A DNA stretch of 64,000 nt from Clostridia bacterium. GTDB taxonomy: Bacteria; Bacillota; Clostridia; Oscillospirales; Acutalibacteraceae. Location: assembly GCA_017624735.1 (NCBI GenBank), contig JAGAMK010000004.1, positions 1 to 64,000 on the forward strand, given 5' to 3'. This document shows positions 15,947-24,876 of the stretch, piece after piece. Every line of letters starts with the position of its first letter. The first letter of the stretch is position 1. Position numbers and translations under genes: made by a program. The notes under the pieces were generated by a model that worked only from the letters and a program-made list of their open reading frames with translations, ran no database searches and was not told the origin of the DNA.

Positions 15947-17020
15947 TTATTTCAATAATGACACTACAAGGTCGCCCATCTCTGATGTTGTAACTTTCTT
16001 GAATCCGTCCTCATAAATATCAGGTGTACGGGCAATTTTAAGTGCTTCGTTAACAGCATCTTCAATTGATTTTGCAGCATCTTTTTCGTCAAATGAATAT
16101 TGAAGCATCATAGCTGCAGAAAGAATTGTAGCAAGTGGGTTTGCCTTTTGCTGACCTGCAATATCAGGTGCAGAGCCGTGGATTGGCTCATAAAGTCCCA
16201 TTTTGCCTGTTGCAAGTGAAGCAGATGCAAGCATACCGATTGAACCTGAAATCATAGATGCCTCGTCAGAAAGAATATCACCGAAAATGTTAGATGTAAC
16301 AATAACGTCAAACTGACCTGGGTTTCTCACCAACTGCATTGCACAGTTGTCAACATACATATGTGAAAGTTCAACTTCGGGGTATTCAGCAGACATTTTA
16401 ATAACTGTTTCTCTCCAAAGACGAGAGCTTTCAAGAACATTCGCTTTGTCAACGCTTGTGAGCTTCTTATTTCTCTTCATAGCCATTTCGTAAGCTGTTC
16501 TTGCAATTCTCTCAATTTCAGGAACAGAGTACATTTCTGTATCGAAAGCAGCAGGGTTGCCGTCAACCTCTTTTCTGCCTCTTTCACCGAAATAAATACC
16601 ACCTGTGAGCTCACGGACAATCATAATGTCAAGTCCGTCACCGATAATGCTATCCTTGATAGGGGAAGCAGATTTAAGTGGTTCAAAAATCTTTGCAGGA
16701 CGAAGATTTGCATAAAGTCCCAATGCACCACGAATGCCAAGAAGTCCTTTTTCGGGGCGCTGATTTCCGGGAAGAGTGTCCCATTTAGGACCACCAACTG
16801 CACCAAGGAATACGCAGTCTGCCTTTTTACAAGCATCAACAGTAGCCTGTGGAAGTGGCTCGCCAGTAGCATCAATAGCAGAGCCACCGATTAACTGATA
16901 GTCATAACTGAATTTAAATCCATATTTTTCACCAGTTGCATCAAGGACTTTAAGTGCCTCGTCAACGATTTCGGGACCAATTCCGTCACCTTTTAAAACA
17001 ACAATATTATAATTTTTCAT
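15947..17020 (-). CDS. leuB: 3-isopropylmalate dehydrogenase LeuB
   Basis: A 357-residue beta-decarboxylating dehydrogenase of leucine synthesis; it oxidises 3-isopropylmalate with NAD+ to 2-ketoisocaproate. Family landmarks are [28 protein letters not shown], the substrate Args and Tyr in [17 protein letters not shown], the Lys in [23 protein letters not shown] (metal Asp residues), and the NAD-binding [14 protein letters not shown]. The length is normal. The frame is open to 17056, but ATG 17020 with AGGAC upstream fits the family. It begins 5 bases after leuA, so the two are one operon under the T-box. leuC and leuD are not adjacent. Confidence 0.95.
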   Translation of the reverse strand: MKNYNIVVLKGDGIGPEIVDEALKVLDATGEKYGFKFSYDYQLIGGSAIDATGEPLPQATVDACKKADCVFLGAVGGPKWDTLPGNQRPEKGLLGIRGALGLYANLRPAKIFEPLKSASPIKDSIIGDGLDIMIVRELTGGIYFGERGRKEVDGNPAAFDTEMYSVPEIERIARTAYEMAMKRNKKLTSVDKANVLESSRLWRETVIKMSAEYPEVELSHMYVDNCAMQLVRNPGQFDVIVTSNIFGDILSDEASMISGSIGMLASASLATGKMGLYEPIHGSAPDIAGQQKANPLATILSAAMMLQYSFDEKDAAKSIEDAVNEALKIARTPDIYEDGFKKVTTSEMGDLVVSLLK

Positions 17021-17025
17021 AATAA

Positions 17026-18729
17026 TTAGTCCTTTCTGACAACATTTGGTAAACAACGGTTAACTGCACAAAGAATACCCTTGATGGATGCATAGTTGAT
17101 ATTGTGTGAAATACCGATACCGAAAACATCTTTGCCTTGTTGGTCTGTAATGTGAATATAGCTGACAGCCTTTGAGTCTGAACCAACTGAGAATGCGTGC
17201 TCGGAGTAGTCGATAAAATGGTAATCACCAAGACCGATTGTGTTCATAGCCTGACAGAATGCACCGATAGGACCTGCTGCAATACCTTCAATCTGCTGTG
17301 GCTCGTTGCCGTTGTACTGAATAGTACCAACAAAATGTACTCGTGACTGTTCTTCACCGTGTTCTCTTTCTTCAAAGAATTTGTAGCTAAGCAATTTGTA
17401 AGGACCTGCAACATTGAGGTATTCTTGTTGGAAGAGTGCGTAAACTTCTTCTTTTGCGAGTTCTTTTCCTTTTTCGTCGCAGACTTTCTGAACAATTTTT
17501 GAGAATTCAGGATGCATAGCCTTTGGCATATTGTAGCCGTACTCTGCCATAATGTATGCAACGCCACCCTTACCGGACTGGCTGTTAATACGGATGATTG
17601 GCTCATATTCACGACCAACATCGGCAGGGTCGATAGGTAAGTATGGAACTTCCCAGTACTCTGTGCCACTTGTGCGCATATATTCCTTACCCTTGTTGAT
17701 AGCATCCTGATGAGAGCCTGAGAAAGCAGTAAATACAAGTGCACCGCCGTAAGGCTTTCTTGGGTCAACAGGCATTTTTGTAGTGCGCTCAAACATTTCC
17801 TTGATTTCATTCATATTTGAAAAGTCAAGTCCCGGGTCAATACCCTGTGTGTACATATTAAGAGCAAGAGTAACAATGTCAACATTACCTGTTCTTTCAC
17901 CGTTGCCAAAAAGTGTTCCCTCAATTCTGTCGGCACCTGCTAAAAGACCAAGTTCAGCAGCTGCAACAGCAGTACCTCTGTCGTTATGAGGATGCAAGCT
18001 GATAATTGCATTTTCACGATTTTTGAGTTTTCTGCAGAAATATTCAATCTGGTCTGCATGACCATTTGGTGTACTGCCCTCAACAGTTGCAGGAAGATTA
18101 AGAATAATCTTGTTGTTTTCGTTGATGTCAAGTGCTTCCATAACCTTTTCGCAGATAAGAACTGCATTGTCCATTTCTGTTCCAGAAAAGCTTTCGGGTG
18201 AATATTCATAACGGATATTAACATCTTTCTGTGATTTTAATTCATCAGTAAGTTCTTTGATGAGCTTTGCACCCTGAACAGCGATGTCGATAACACCGTC
18301 CATATCTTTCTTGAAAACAACTTTTCTCTGGAGAGTTGAAGTTGAGTTGTAGAAATGGATGATTACGTTTTTAGCACCATCAATAGCCTCAAATGTCTTT
18401 CTGATAAGGTGTTCACGGCTTTGAACAAGCACTTGAATTGTAACATCATCTGGGATTAAATTCTTTTCAATAAGAGTTCTTAAAATTTCATATTCAGTTT
18501 CAGAAGCTGATGGGAAACCAACTTCAATTTCTTTAAAACCGATTTTAACGAGAGTTTTAAAATACTCAATTTTTTCCTTTAAATTCATCGGGTCAATAAG
18601 TGCCTGATTACCGTCACGCAAGTCAACTGAGCACCAGATTGGTGGTTTTTCAATAGTCTTACTTGGCCATTGTCTGTCAGGGATATTGATTGGTTCAAAT
18701 GGGATGTATTTTTGGCATCCTGGTTTCAT
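17026..18729 (-). CDS. leuA: 2-isopropylmalate synthase LeuA (long, type 2 form)
   Basis: A 567-residue enzyme joining acetyl-CoA and 2-ketoisovalerate, the first committed step to leucine. The N-terminus [20 protein letters not shown] and [13 protein letters not shown] (metal Asp, catalytic Arg) identify the long LeuA2 class. Other landmarks are [29 protein letters not shown] (metal His) and [13 protein letters not shown]. The C-terminal regulatory LeuA dimer domain spans about residues 430-567. The frame is open to 18876, across the T-box, but ATG 18729 has a GGAGGT site and the family N-terminus. Expression is controlled by the leucine T-box upstream. Confidence 0.95.
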   Translation of the reverse strand: MKPGCQKYIPFEPINIPDRQWPSKTIEKPPIWCSVDLRDGNQALIDPMNLKEKIEYFKTLVKIGFKEIEVGFPSASETEYEILRTLIEKNLIPDDVTIQVLVQSREHLIRKTFEAIDGAKNVIIHFYNSTSTLQRKVVFKKDMDGVIDIAVQGAKLIKELTDELKSQKDVNIRYEYSPESFSGTEMDNAVLICEKVMEALDINENNKIILNLPATVEGSTPNGHADQIEYFCRKLKNRENAIISLHPHNDRGTAVAAAELGLLAGADRIEGTLFGNGERTGNVDIVTLALNMYTQGIDPGLDFSNMNEIKEMFERTTKMPVDPRKPYGGALVFTAFSGSHQDAINKGKEYMRTSGTEYWEVPYLPIDPADVGREYEPIIRINSQSGKGGVAYIMAEYGYNMPKAMHPEFSKIVQKVCDEKGKELAKEEVYALFQQEYLNVAGPYKLLSYKFFEEREHGEEQSRVHFVGTIQYNGNEPQQIEGIAAGPIGAFCQAMNTIGLGDYHFIDYSEHAFSVGSDSKAVSYIHITDQQGKDVFGIGISHNINYASIKGILCAVNRCLPNVVRKD

Positions 18730-18744
18730 GCTTTTTACCTCCAA

Positions 18745-19028
18745 ATAAAAAATCGCCTCTATCATCACAAAAGATTGATAGGGACGACGGAAAAATCTAT
18801 CGTGGTACCACCCTAATTCATCGGCAAAACCGACCTTAGCGACTTCTAGCAAAGTCCGACTTGATAACGGGGTCAACCGTCATGGGCTATGATTTCACCC
18901 ATGCAACTCCGAAATGAGTTATGCACATAAGCACTGTGTTGCCTTGCACCAAACGGCAACTCTCTGTAAGCAAGTGATTTATGTCTTGTTTTCTTCACTG
19001 TTTTTGATAGGGGCTATTTAATTGATTG
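18745..19028 (-). ncRNA. T-box leader (tRNA-Leu sensing) of leuAB
   Basis: Reading on the minus strand, the 14-base T-box AGGGTGGTACCACG lies at 18814-18801. It is followed by a terminator hairpin (arms about 18773-18787 and 18753-18766, 4-6 base loop) and a T-run at 18751-18746 just before the leuA ribosome binding site. The upstream part folds as a Stem I-like arm (ACATAA/TTATGT, GTTGCC/GGCAAC with a GGTGCAA loop). The UGGUACC sequence fits a tRNA with discriminator A73, as in tRNA-Leu. Two candidate specifier triplets, CTT at 18931-18929 and CTC at 18918-18916, are both leucine codons; I cannot decide between them. Uncharged tRNA-Leu would stabilise the antiterminator and turn leuAB on. 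This leader fills most of the 460-base gap between leuA and the lipase gene. Confidence 0.9.
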
Positions 19029-19034
19029 CTTTAT

Positions 19035-19063
19035 ATTTTATAGTATTTCTTTTGGTTTGTCAA
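19035..19063 (-). promoter_or_regulatory. Promoter of the leuAB T-box operon
   Basis: On the minus strand, TTGACA (19063-19058), 17 bases, then TAAAAT (19040-19035). This places the transcription start about 7 bases upstream of the T-box Stem I region. Confidence 0.75.
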
Positions 19064-19190
19064 TACAGAAATTTTGACTATCAACAATAACTAAATACTT
19101 GTCATTTTCAAGGTTTTATGTTAAAATTTTGACATAAAAGGGAAAAATGTTGATTTAATTCTTGGATTGTTAGTAGAATGGAGTGGAATT

Positions 19191-20363
19191 ATGGGAAACA
19201 AAAAGTTGAAATATCCTATAATTTTCGTTCATGGAATGTTCGGATGGGGCGAAAATGAAGGGATAAATAAGAAAATGCCTTATTGGGGTGCTACAACAGG
19301 TAGTCTTACTGATTTTCTCAATGAAAAGGGCTATGAGTGTTATGCTGCATCTGTAGGACCTATTTCGTCTGCATGGGACCAGGCTTGTCAATTATATGCA
19401 CAGCTTATGGGGACAACTGTTGATTTTGGTGCTGCTCATGCTGCTCGTCACAACCATAAACGCTACGGAAGAACATACGAAAAGCCTTTGTTTGAGGGTT
19501 GGAGTAAGGATAAAAAAGTTCATTTGATAGGCCATAGCTTTGGTGGGCTTTGTATCCGTGTTCTTTCACATCTTTTAACTTATGGTGACCCCCGTGAAGT
19601 TGAATTCAGCGGAGAAGATACATCTGAGCTTTTTAAGGGTGGTCACGCTGATTTGATTTATAGTCTCAGTGCCATTTGCTCTCCTTTGGGTGTAGTTGAC
19701 ACATACGAGGTAGCAGAAAAATATAAACTATTGCGACCTATTAAGGCGGGAACAGTATTCTATACCTGTGCTATGGGACGTTCACCGTTGAATGGCACGG
19801 CTGTTGACTTCCACCTTGAACATTTCGGACTTACAAATACACCGGGACAAAAAGATGCAGAATCAGGACATCAAGCAAGAAAACTTGTACGAAAAAAGTA
19901 TAAAGAAACAGATGATAATATCGTTTTTGGACTGTCGCCAAAGGGGATAATAAAACTCAACAATATGGTTGAGATTGTGCCGAGCATTTACTATTTTTCA
20001 TTTCCGTTCAATGCCGTTGAATATGATGAAAACAAGAAAAAAGAAATGGCAACAAAGACGGATTTGCCACTTATGCACCTGACATCATTTCTATTACTTC
20101 ATAACTCAAGGCAAAAGGGAATAGACAATAGTGGTGGTAATGACGGGCTGGTAGATGTTATAGCTGCTTGTTCGCCACCTGATGAGCCAAGTGTACAGTA
20201 TACTGAGGGTATGGAATATAATCCTGGTGTGTGGCATGTAATGCCTGTAAGAACAGGTGACCATGGTACTGCTATTGGATTGTTAGCAGACAAAGACGAA
20301 ACTCAAGGTTTTTATCTTCACATTATGGATATTCTTGAGAATATTGAGTCCAAGGAATGTTAA
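19191..20363 (+). CDS. Family I.5-type lipase-like protein without signal peptide
   Basis: A 390-residue alpha/beta hydrolase resembling thermoalkalophilic Bacillus lipases (BTL2 type). It shows PIIFVHGMFGWG (oxyanion region), the zinc-site segment VDFGAAHAARHNHKRYGRTY, the nucleophile motif HLIGHSFGGLCIRVL, the acid in NSGGNDGLVDV, and the catalytic His in RTGDHGTAIGLL. Characterised family members are secreted, but the N-terminus here (GNKKLKYPIIF) has no signal peptide, so an intracellular esterase role is more likely. ATG 19191 is chosen over the upstream 19167 codon because GGAG lies about 8 bases before it. It is divergent from leuA and has no obvious partners. Confidence 0.8.
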   Translation: MGNKKLKYPIIFVHGMFGWGENEGINKKMPYWGATTGSLTDFLNEKGYECYAASVGPISSAWDQACQLYAQLMGTTVDFGAAHAARHNHKRYGRTYEKPLFEGWSKDKKVHLIGHSFGGLCIRVLSHLLTYGDPREVEFSGEDTSELFKGGHADLIYSLSAICSPLGVVDTYEVAEKYKLLRPIKAGTVFYTCAMGRSPLNGTAVDFHLEHFGLTNTPGQKDAESGHQARKLVRKKYKETDDNIVFGLSPKGIIKLNNMVEIVPSIYYFSFPFNAVEYDENKKKEMATKTDLPLMHLTSFLLLHNSRQKGIDNSGGNDGLVDVIAACSPPDEPSVQYTEGMEYNPGVWHVMPVRTGDHGTAIGLLADKDETQGFYLHIMDILENIESKEC

Positions 20364-20388
20364 TAAATAAAAACTTGTTGCTTTTGGG

Positions 20389-20417
20389 TTGAAAAAATGT
20401 TTTAATATATCTAATAT
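20389..20417 (+). promoter_or_regulatory. Promoter of the DUF5058 pair
   Basis: TTGAAA, 17 bases, then TAATAT, directly upstream of the AGGAG site of the DUF5058-like gene. An overlapping TATAAT three bases further on is a possible alternative -10. Confidence 0.5.
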
Positions 20418-20437
20418 AATTTTAGGAGATGAAATAT

Positions 20438-21271
20438 ATGCCGACTAATGGTGATTTCAGAAACAGTACATCATTATATTTGATTGCTGCGGCTGTAATA
20501 TTATTTGTACTCGGTCAGTCTGTTTTCTTCCTTGTTAAGGCTTGGAAACAGGGAAAGGCTTTGGGCATTGATAAGAAAAAATTGAGGGATGCTGTGACAT
20601 CAAGTGCAATTTTTACAATACCATCAGCTTTGTCAATATTAGCAACGGTTATTGCATTGGCGCCTGCCTTGGGTATGGTTATTCCTTGGGTACGTCTTTC
20701 AGTTATCGGTAACCTTATGTACGAATCAACTGCTGCCGAAGCGGCTATGGAAGCATTCGGTCACATTGGCGGAATGGCTGAAAAAGTAACGGATCCAACA
20801 GTTTTTGCAGGAATTGCATGGGTTATGTCATTAGGTATTTGTTTTTCACTCGTTCTTCTTCCTTTCCTTGCAAAGCCATTACACAAAAAGTTTGTTGAGG
20901 CAGGGAAAAAGGATAAAGAAGAAACTGAAAATAATGGAGAAAAACCAAAGAAGAAAAATGATATTTCAGGATTTATGGACCTTGTTTCTCCTGCAGTTTT
21001 CATTGGTCTTATAGGTGCTTTCGTAGCAAGAGCAGTTGCGGGTTCTGGTAAACCTGATATTTTTGGTGATGGTGCAGGTGTAGTATCAGTTATAACACTT
21101 GTAACAGCAATTGTTGTTTCTTTAGTTTTCGAACTTATTGCAAAGAAACTTAAACTTACATGGCTTGAACCATTCGTTATGCCAATTGGTATGATAGTTG
21201 CGATGGTGGTATCCGTTGTAGCGTTTAATGTATTACCACCTGAAATTGCAATTTGGGAATGGAGGGGTTAA
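20438..21271 (+). CDS. DUF5058-type integral membrane protein
   Basis: A 277-residue polytopic membrane protein. The segment around residues 48-85 (SSAIFTIPSALSILATVIAL, then GMVIPWVRLSVIG) matches my memory of the uncharacterised DUF5058 family. There are about six hydrophobic helices. A highly charged cytoplasmic loop (about residues 148-180, KDKEETENNGEKPKKKND) splits the protein. No transport motif with a known substrate is visible. An ATG at 20429 touches the AGGAG site and cannot be used well; ATG 20438 has 9-base spacing. It is followed 2 bases later by a second membrane protein, and the pair ends in its own terminator. I infer a two-component permease or channel of unknown substrate. 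Confidence 0.6.
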   Translation: MPTNGDFRNSTSLYLIAAAVILFVLGQSVFFLVKAWKQGKALGIDKKKLRDAVTSSAIFTIPSALSILATVIALAPALGMVIPWVRLSVIGNLMYESTAAEAAMEAFGHIGGMAEKVTDPTVFAGIAWVMSLGICFSLVLLPFLAKPLHKKFVEAGKKDKEETENNGEKPKKKNDISGFMDLVSPAVFIGLIGAFVARAVAGSGKPDIFGDGAGVVSVITLVTAIVVSLVFELIAKKLKLTWLEPFVMPIGMIVAMVVSVVAFNVLPPEIAIWEWRG

Positions 21272-21273
21272 AT

Positions 21274-21948
21274 ATGAGTATAAAGAATAAAGCAGAAAAA
21301 ACATATTTTGACCGTGTCCATAGTTGGGGTAGAATTTCATCTGTCACAGCTCTTTGTGTGCTTTTGATGTTCCCACTTGCGATTTGTATTGATTTAAACG
21401 TATGGCCATCATTTAATGGCGTTATGAGTGGCTTGTTAAAGCTTATGCCTATCTATTGGACAACTTCTGTTCTTGAGGTTTTCCTTTATACACCAATGCT
21501 TGGCGGCGGTGGTACTTACCTTTCATTCGTTACAGGTAATATCACAAACCTTAAACTTCCTTGTGCAATCAATGCTATGGAAGGGGCAAAGGTTAAAGCA
21601 AACAGTGAAGAGGGCGAAGTAATTTCAACAATTTCTATTGCAACATCTTCTATCGTTACTACATTGGTTATGGCTGTAGGTGTTTTGGCATTTGCTCCTT
21701 TCCTTGAAACATTTACAGAAAACGAACTTTTAAAGCCTGCATTTGCACAGGTGCTTCCTGCGTTGTTTGGTGCTCTTGCGGCAGGATATTTCTCAAAGCA
21801 TTGGAAGATTTCTATTTTCCCAATTCTTGTGATGATTGTGATTTTGATTTTCTCTCCAGGTATGGGTGCAAGTACATTGCTCTTCCCGGGTATTGCTGCG
21901 GCCGTTATTGGTGCATTCGTAATGTGGAAACTTAAATGGGTTAAATAA
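21274..21948 (+). CDS. Integral membrane partner of the DUF5058-type protein
   Basis: A 224-residue hydrophobic protein with about six membrane helices and a glycine-rich turn (TPMLGGGGTYLSFVTGNITN) near residues 78-98 that could form a re-entrant or substrate loop. The family is not recognised by name; I recall such proteins being paired with DUF5058 members. The ATG at 21274 follows GGAGGGG and lies 2 bases after the upstream stop, so translation is coupled. The pairing of two unlike membrane proteins of similar size suggests a heteromeric complex. Its position before the inositol cluster makes inositol uptake conceivable, but a terminator and a new promoter lie between them. Confidence 0.6.
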   Translation: MSIKNKAEKTYFDRVHSWGRISSVTALCVLLMFPLAICIDLNVWPSFNGVMSGLLKLMPIYWTTSVLEVFLYTPMLGGGGTYLSFVTGNITNLKLPCAINAMEGAKVKANSEEGEVISTISIATSSIVTTLVMAVGVLAFAPFLETFTENELLKPAFAQVLPALFGALAAGYFSKHWKISIFPILVMIVILIFSPGMGASTLLFPGIAAAVIGAFVMWKLKWVK

Positions 21949-21956
21949 AACTATCT

Positions 21957-21987
21957 CGCTGATAAACGTAACCCGATTTAATCAGCG
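21957..21987. other. Hairpin CGCTGAT/ATCAGCG downstream of the DUF5058 pair
   Basis: A 7-bp perfect inverted repeat with a 17-base loop, without a T-run. It precedes the real terminator by 25 bases; possibly an RNA-stability stem or a regulator site. Confidence 0.4.
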
Positions 21988-22011
21988 GTTACCATAAAGA
22001 ATATATTTGAC

Positions 22012-22048
22012 AGTCCGTTGACCTGTATGTGGTTGACGGACTTTTTTA
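22012..22048 (+). terminator. Terminator of the DUF5058 pair
   Basis: AGTCCGT/ACGGACT stem with a long inner loop, followed by TTTTTT. It separates the membrane pair from the inositol operon. Confidence 0.75.
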
Positions 22049-22095
22049 TGTGAAAATACACAGAAAAATACTGCTATTTTTTTACCTATAAAACA

Positions 22096-22124
22096 TTGAT
22101 TTTACAAGGATAAAGTGTTACAAT
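22096..22124 (+). promoter_or_regulatory. Promoter of the inositol operon
   Basis: TTGATT, 17 bases, then TACAAT, about 38 bases before the TTG start at 22162. No clear operator palindrome was found around it. Confidence 0.5.
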
Positions 22125-22161
22125 AAATTGATTATAATAAAATGGATTGGAGTGGGTTGTT

Positions 22162-23001
22162 TTGGCTTTGGTTCCAATGAAAACTCTCCTCGAAAATGCA
22201 GAAAAAAACAATATTGCAGTTGGTGCTTTCAGCGTCGGCAATATGGAAATGGTTATGGGTGCTGTGGCAGCGGCTGAAGAACTTAATATGCCTATTATTC
22301 TTCAGATTGCAGAGTGCAGACTTAAAAACTCACCACTTGAACTTATGGGCCCTATGATGATTTCCGCAGCAAAAAACTCCAAGGTTGATATCGCTGTTCA
22401 CCTTGACCACGGCTTGAAAATCGAAACTGTTGAGAAAGCATTGGAAATGGGATTTACTTCTGTAATGTTTGATGGTTCAACCCTGCCATTGGAAGAAAAT
22501 ATTCGTGCAGTCAAAAAAGTACGTGAAATGGCAGATAAATATGGTGCAACCGTTGAAGCAGAACTTGGTGTTGTTGGTGGCAACGAGGGTGATGGTGCGG
22601 CTCATGAAATCCTTTGTACAAACCCAGAAGATGCAAAACTTTTCTGTGATGAAACAGGCGTTGATGCGTTGGCAGTTGCAATCGGTAATGCTCATGGTAA
22701 TTATCCAGTACTTCCAAACCTTCGTTTTGATGTGCTTGATGATATAAATAAAATGGTTGAAACACCTTTAGTCCTTCATGGTGGCACAGGAATTACAGAC
22801 GAAATGTTTCAACAGGCAATTATGCTTGGTGTTCGCAAAGTGAATATTGCAACGGCGAGTTTCGATAACCTTGCAAAATTTGCTCATGAATATTGTAAAA
22901 CAGTTGAAAAGGCAAATTACTTTGAACTGAGCAAGCAAGAGTCTATCGGTGTTTATGAAAATGTAAAAAGACATATAAAAGTTTTCAGCTTTATGGAATA
23001 A
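22162..23001 (+). CDS. Class II fructose-bisphosphate-aldolase-family enzyme, probable DKGP aldolase (IolJ role)
   Basis: A 279-residue zinc aldolase. Landmarks are NIAVGAFSVGNMEMV near the N-terminus, the metal His in VDIAVHLDHGL, EAELGVVGG, the metal His in GNAHGNYP, and LVLHGGTGITDE with phosphate-binding Gly residues, followed by VNIATASF. Standing first in a full inositol operon, it most likely splits 2-deoxy-5-keto-gluconate 6-phosphate into DHAP and malonic semialdehyde. The start is taken as TTG 22162 (MALVPMKTLLENA), which matches the family N-terminus and has GGAGTGG 6 bases upstream. The GTG-like codon at 22147 lies before the ribosome binding site. Fructose-bisphosphate aldolase activity cannot be excluded. 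Confidence 0.82.
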   Translation: MALVPMKTLLENAEKNNIAVGAFSVGNMEMVMGAVAAAEELNMPIILQIAECRLKNSPLELMGPMMISAAKNSKVDIAVHLDHGLKIETVEKALEMGFTSVMFDGSTLPLEENIRAVKKVREMADKYGATVEAELGVVGGNEGDGAAHEILCTNPEDAKLFCDETGVDALAVAIGNAHGNYPVLPNLRFDVLDDINKMVETPLVLHGGTGITDEMFQQAIMLGVRKVNIATASFDNLAKFAHEYCKTVEKANYFELSKQESIGVYENVKRHIKVFSFME

Positions 23002-23013
23002 AGGAGAAATATT

Positions 23014-24030
23014 ATGAAATACATTGAATTTGATAGCAACAAAGAATTTGATTTAATTCTTTTAGGACGTGTGGCGGTTGACCTTAATCCTGTTGACTAC
23101 TATTGTCCACTTAACGAAAGTACAACTTTTAAAAGATACCTTGGTGGTTCACCTGCAAATATTGCAGTTGGTCTTGCTCGTCTTGGAAAAAAATGTGGTT
23201 TCTTTGCACGTGTTTCTGATGACCAGTTGGGAACATTCGTGACAGATTATTTTGCAAACGAAGGTATTGACATTTCTCATATCAAGCGTTGCGAAAACGG
23301 TGAGAAAATTGGTCTTACATTCACAGAAATCAAGTCGGAAACAGAAAGCTCAATCGTTATGTATCGTAACGAAGCAGCTGACCTTAAATTGGATGTTGAA
23401 GATATTGACGAAGAATATATCAATAAAGCAAAAGCAATTCTTATTTCAGGTACTGCACTTGCTGAAAGTCCATCAAGAGAAGCAGCCCTCAAAGCAGTAG
23501 CACTTGCAAAGAAAAACGGTGTGCCAATTATCTTTGATATTGACTACCGTGCATACAACTGGAAAAACAGCGATGAAATCGCAATTTACTATTCATCAGT
23601 TGCTCGTGAAGCAGACATTATTCTCGGCTCACGTGAAGAATATGACCTTACAGAGAAATTTATCAAAGTGGGTATGACAGATAAAGAGTCAGCAGCATAT
23701 TGGCACTCACAAAATGCAAAAATCGTTATTATCAAACACGGTAAAGAAGGTTCAACAGCATATACAAATGATGGCGAAAGCTATTCAATTAAACCATTCC
23801 CGGTAAAACTCCTTAAATCATTCGGTGGCGGTGACGGGTATGCATCTGCATTCCTTTACGGCGTATTTGAGGGTTGGGAAATTATTGATGCACTTGAATT
23901 TGGTTCAGCATCAGCGGCAATGCTTGTAGCTTCTCATGCTTGCTCACAGGATATGCCAACAGTTGATGCAGTTAAGAAATTTATTGCAGACGAAAAAGCA
24001 GAATATGGCGAAATGATAGCTCGTGCTTGA
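23014..24030 (+). CDS. iolC: 5-dehydro-2-deoxygluconokinase IolC
   Basis: A 338-residue PfkB-family kinase phosphorylating 2-deoxy-5-keto-gluconate. IolC-like features are LILLGRVAVDLNPVDYYCPL, the substrate loop YLGGSPANIAVGLARLG, DIDYRAYNWKN, and the PfkB signature with catalytic Asp, KSFGGGDGYASAFLYG. It lies 12 bases after the aldolase, with AAAGGAG for initiation, so kinase and aldolase are made together and hand DKG-6-phosphate directly on. A family A repeat follows its stop codon. Confidence 0.93.
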   Translation: MKYIEFDSNKEFDLILLGRVAVDLNPVDYYCPLNESTTFKRYLGGSPANIAVGLARLGKKCGFFARVSDDQLGTFVTDYFANEGIDISHIKRCENGEKIGLTFTEIKSETESSIVMYRNEAADLKLDVEDIDEEYINKAKAILISGTALAESPSREAALKAVALAKKNGVPIIFDIDYRAYNWKNSDEIAIYYSSVAREADIILGSREEYDLTEKFIKVGMTDKESAAYWHSQNAKIVIIKHGKEGSTAYTNDGESYSIKPFPVKLLKSFGGGDGYASAFLYGVFEGWEIIDALEFGSASAAMLVASHACSQDMPTVDAVKKFIADEKAEYGEMIARA

Positions 24031-24125
24031 TTCTTTTTGGCATCTTTTCCGTAATACTTCGCTGCTTTCGGTTCGTGGTATACCCGATACAACTTCACCT
24101 CGGCAACATTGTCTTACGAAAAATC
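24031..24125. repeat. Palindromic repeat family A, copy 3
   Basis: Core from about 24053 (TTTTCCGTAATAC) to 24123 (CTTACGAAAA). The outer stem CGTAA/TTACG is perfect, where copies 1 and 2 have CGCAA with TTGTG or TTGCG. The inner stem is GCTGC/GCAAC with one mismatch. It sits between iolC and the SanA-like gene. Confidence 0.78.
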
Positions 24126-24182
24126 TGCTCAAAAATAAAGTGTTCAATTAGAAGTTGTTTTAAACTAAATTGGTGAATAAAA

Positions 24183-24872
24183 ATGATTAAGAAATTATTT
24201 AAAAACAAAGCATTTAAAGGGTTGGTAATTGCGGTACTCTGTGCTTGTTTGCTCGGTGGGGTTGCCGTAGTTGGAATTAATGCCTATATGATTTCTTATG
24301 CGAATAAATATATTTTAACTGAAGAAGACCTGAAAAATGAAAATTTTGATTGCATAATGGTACTTGGTGCTGGACTTTGGGACGGTGAGCCATCGCCAAT
24401 GCTTCAAGAAAGACTTGATTTCGGTATTATTGCTTATGAAACAGGTTGCACTGACAAAATGCTTATGAGTGGTGACCACGGCAGAAAAGAATATGATGAA
24501 GTCAACAAAATGAAAGAGATTGCGGTTCAAAATGGTGTTCTTGCCGACAATGTCTTTATGGATCATGCTGGTTTTTCAACCTATGAGTCAATGTATCGTG
24601 CAAGAGATGTTTTTCAGGTTGAAAAAATGGTAATTGTTACTCAGGAATATCATTTGTACCGTGCAGTTTATAATGCACGAAAACTTGGAATTGATGCCTA
24701 TGGCTTTGCAGCAGATAGATTGGATTACCCAATTTATAACGATGTCCGTGAGGCATTGGCAAGATTAAAAGATTTCTTTTATTGCATAGCGGAGCCCGAG
24801 CCAACATATTTGGGTGACCCGATTTCAATTCATGCAAATGGTTCATTAACTGACGATAAAGAGAGAACTTAA
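24183..24872 (+). CDS. SanA/YdcF-like DUF218 (ElyC-type) membrane protein
   Basis: A 229-residue protein with one N-terminal membrane anchor (about residues 12-34) and an extracytoplasmic DUF218 domain. Landmarks are CIMVLGAGLWDGEPSPMLQE, KMLMSGDHGRKEYDE, NVFMDHAGFSTYESMYRARD and VIVTQEYHLYRAVYNARKLG, which match SanA-type members linked to envelope barrier function. It is not a known inositol enzyme, yet lies between iolC and iolB, bracketed by a family A repeat upstream and a family B repeat downstream. This suggests insertion into, or co-option by, the operon. The ATG at 24183 lacks a strong ribosome binding site (GGTGAATAAAA). Confidence 0.82.
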   Translation: MIKKLFKNKAFKGLVIAVLCACLLGGVAVVGINAYMISYANKYILTEEDLKNENFDCIMVLGAGLWDGEPSPMLQERLDFGIIAYETGCTDKMLMSGDHGRKEYDEVNKMKEIAVQNGVLADNVFMDHAGFSTYESMYRARDVFQVEKMVIVTQEYHLYRAVYNARKLGIDAYGFAADRLDYPIYNDVREALARLKDFFYCIAEPEPTYLGDPISIHANGSLTDDKERT

Positions 24873-24876
24873 AATA

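Noticed and set aside
18730-18876. Extending leuA upstream to 18876
   Set aside because: The extra codons lie inside the T-box and terminator; the family N-terminus and GGAGGT site are at 18729.
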